64,000 nt of DNA from Methylomonas montana (GTDB lineage: Bacteria; Pseudomonadota; Gammaproteobacteria; Methylococcales; Methylomonadaceae). The stretch lies in contig NZ_CP129884.1 in assembly GCF_030490285.1 (NCBI RefSeq), positions 1,922,001-1,986,000 of the forward strand, in the 5' to 3' direction. This document shows, in pieces, positions 62,648 through 64,000 of this stretch. The position numbers and the translations under genes were made by a program. Positions within the stretch are counted from its first letter, which is position 1. Each line of letters opens with the position of its first letter. The notes below the pieces were generated by a model. The model was not told where the DNA came from. It searched no databases and saw only the letters and a list, made by a program, of their open reading frames with translations.

Positions 62648-63217
62648 TTAGGGGGCGATCACTTTGCGAAAGGTTAAATTAATTCGACCTTCAGTCAGTT
62701 TATCAACGATCGGAACACTATGTAGCCAATGGTGCTGAAAATTCGGTCGCATGATCAACAACGCACCACTGGGCAATAACGCACTGTCATGTTGCGAAGA
62801 CTTTTTATGCCGGAACGCGAACGGCCGTTCCGCGCCGAATGTCAACGAGACAATAAAAGGCTGGGCGCCGAGTTCCGGCTCATCGTCGGCGTGCCAACCG
62901 ACATAATCCTTGCCGTTTCGATATAGATTCACCAAAACCGAGTTGAACGAATATTTCAAGTAACTCTCAACTTTGCTTCGAATGTCGGATAGCAACGGCG
63001 ACCATGAACGCGTTTCCAATAGGTTGTTGCTGTAGCTGTAACGGATGCCAGGATCGGCGTGCCAAGTCTGTAAGCGCGGTAAGGTGAATTGCCGACCGCC
63101 GACCTCATATCGGTTATCCGGCCAGCCCTGCTCACGCAGCAGGCGTTGGTAGAAGTATTCGCTTTCGGCGGGTTCGTAGAATCCTTCGATAACCTCAATC
63201 TCAGCGCAAAGCGTCAT
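62648..63217 (-). CDS. AlkB-type 2-oxoglutarate/Fe(II) dioxygenase
   Basis: A 189-residue AlkB-homologue dioxygenase, of the ALKBH2/3-like short type, that repairs alkylated bases in DNA or RNA. The iron ligands are in WHADDEP (His, Asp) and HSVP (His), and the 2-oxoglutarate Arg lies in RINLTFR. NLYRNGKDYVGWHADDE and SLTFGAERPFAFRHK are typical. It sits 13 bases downstream of the bacteriohemerythrin gene. Confidence 0.9.
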   Translation of the reverse strand: MTLCAEIEVIEGFYEPAESEYFYQRLLREQGWPDNRYEVGGRQFTLPRLQTWHADPGIRYSYSNNLLETRSWSPLLSDIRSKVESYLKYSFNSVLVNLYRNGKDYVGWHADDEPELGAQPFIVSLTFGAERPFAFRHKKSSQHDSALLPSGALLIMRPNFQHHWLHSVPIVDKLTEGRINLTFRKVIAP

Positions 63218-63230
63218 CGTACGCTCCGTA

Positions 63231-63626
63231 TTACACTTGATTCTGGCTTTTTATATACGCCGCTAAGGCGCTGTCCATTGTCGCGGTATGCAGGATAAAC
63301 CAGCTAGGCAGGCGTTCCCGGACAAACGAACGGCCGAATGTGAGCAGACCTTTATCGACCCGGCTTTTGAATTGTTTGAATTCCCCCAAAACCCGCTGAT
63401 GCTCGCCTTTATGTTCGGTTTCAGCCGGAAACCCGAATTGCGCCATCAACTGATTTTCGCACTCGAAATGCTGTTCGGTATGAGCACATAAATGCTGGAA
63501 CAATACCGGAAAGTCGGCATTGCTGGCGTTATCCAATTGATTGACAAGGCTAATAAACTCGTCATGGTCATTGTCGATTAGAGCATGGCCGACGGCTGGG
63601 ATATGGGTTTTTTCGATTAATGTCAT
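63231..63626 (-). CDS. Bacteriohemerythrin
   Basis: A 131-residue four-helix hemerythrin domain. Ligand motifs: NDHDEFI in the first helix region, HTEQHFECE, and HKGEHQRVL, supplying the His, Glu and Asp residues for the non-haem di-iron site that binds O2. In Methylococcus a related protein supplies oxygen to membrane methane monooxygenase; the role here is inferred. It is followed closely by the AlkB-type gene. Confidence 0.88.
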   Translation of the reverse strand: MTLIEKTHIPAVGHALIDNDHDEFISLVNQLDNASNADFPVLFQHLCAHTEQHFECENQLMAQFGFPAETEHKGEHQRVLGEFKQFKSRVDKGLLTFGRSFVRERLPSWFILHTATMDSALAAYIKSQNQV

Positions 63627-63807
63627 ATACGTTTAGCTAATTATTTTTTACAAGTTCGTAGGCAACGTATAAGGGAAGCAGATTTTATGCCTCAATGCTA
63701 GATGTGAATAGGGTGGCCTGTAAGCAGGCCTTCGCGCGGCATAATTGTCTGCATACAGAGCCTTCCTAACGAATGAGAAGTTACTTTAGCGAGTAAATTC
63801 CTTATTA

Positions 63808-64000
63808 TCAATAAACGTCCCTAACGTAACGTTTGTCTTTTTTCAGCTGATTGACGTAGTCGACGGCCTCGACTAATGATTTATTGCCGTGTACCCGAAT
63901 CACATCATGTAAAGCCTGGTCGACGTCTTTCGCCATCCGGTAGGCATCGCCGCAGACGAAGAAATAGCCTCCTTGTTCCAGCCAAGCATACATCTCCGCG
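63808..64000 (-). CDS. 3' end of a CysJ-type diflavin reductase (runs off right edge)
   Basis: The last 63 codons of a gene that continues beyond 64000. The product end, GGYFFVCGDAYRMAKDVDQ then KKDKRYVRDVY, matches the C-terminal NADPH-binding end of sulfite reductase flavoprotein alpha (CysJ) and related diflavin reductases (E. coli ends RYQRDVY). The exact partner cannot be told from this piece. Confidence 0.85.
   Translation of the reverse strand, partial: AEMYAWLEQGGYFFVCGDAYRMAKDVDQALHDVIRVHGNKSLVEAVDYVNQLKKDKRYVRDVY

Noticed and set aside
63715..63730. GGCCTG-TAAG-CAGGCC hairpin as a terminator
   Set aside because: The stem is good but no T-run follows on either strand, so I do not call it a terminator.

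Overview
The window looks like the chromosome of a gammaproteobacterial methanotroph of the Methylomonas/Methylobacter type. This is inference, because no methane-oxidation gene lies inside. It rests on a squalene-hopene cyclase, a cytosolic Csp3-type copper-storage protein, a bacteriohemerythrin, the MEP-pathway gene ispG, an Na+-translocating NADH:quinone reductase operon and moderate GC content. There are no rRNA or tRNA genes, no CRISPR array, no prophage and no intact transposase.

The first 41 kb is a dense stress and envelope region. It holds three Crp/Fnr-type regulators, three CsbD-like proteins, two BON-domain proteins, two DUF2383 proteins, two YflT/DUF3341-like glycine-rich proteins, a PRC-barrel protein, an MgtA-type Mg2+ ATPase, squalene-hopene cyclase, an RlpA-type lipoprotein, OmpA-family proteins, YqjD/YqjE-like membrane proteins, several 40-60 residue membrane proteins (DUF3096, DUF3309, lmo0937 types), and a 2900-residue cyclic beta-1,2-glucan synthase.

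The main discovery is a shared promoter architecture across this region. A 16-bp palindrome (gene-direction consensus TGTNCGNTANCGYACM followed by GAC) occurs 21 times between 461 and 40954, and I found none in the remaining 23 kb. In most copies a sigma70-like -10 hexamer of the form TAnnnT starts exactly 18 nt after the GAC. This puts the palindrome centre at -41.5 and the GAC at the position of GAC in TTGACA, which is class II Crp/Fnr promoter geometry. Most divergent gene pairs in the region carry two copies, one pointing each way. Two of the three Crp/Fnr genes carry a copy in their own promoter. I infer a Crp/Fnr-family general-stress regulon whose members resemble the E. coli RpoS set (CsbD/YjbJ, OsmY-like BON, YqjD/E).

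Smaller islands lie between these genes: glutathione reductase with a Prx5 peroxiredoxin (2.7-4.6 kb), a sorbosone dehydrogenase-type lipoprotein with the copper-storage protein (5.7-7.5 kb), and a TRL-like protein, a small ORF, an LpxL-like acyltransferase and a GT2 glycosyltransferase in series (9.8-12.2 kb).

From 42.1 to 43.4 kb is a scar: nested inverted repeats next to a frameshifted C-terminal remnant of fumarase C. The rest is mostly housekeeping: DUF3422, ilvD, glgX, a DUF455 ferritin-like protein with NnrS, ispG, a metallophosphoesterase, nqrABCDEF with nqrM, an AlkB-type dioxygenase, bacteriohemerythrin, and the 3' end of a CysJ-type diflavin reductase at the right edge.
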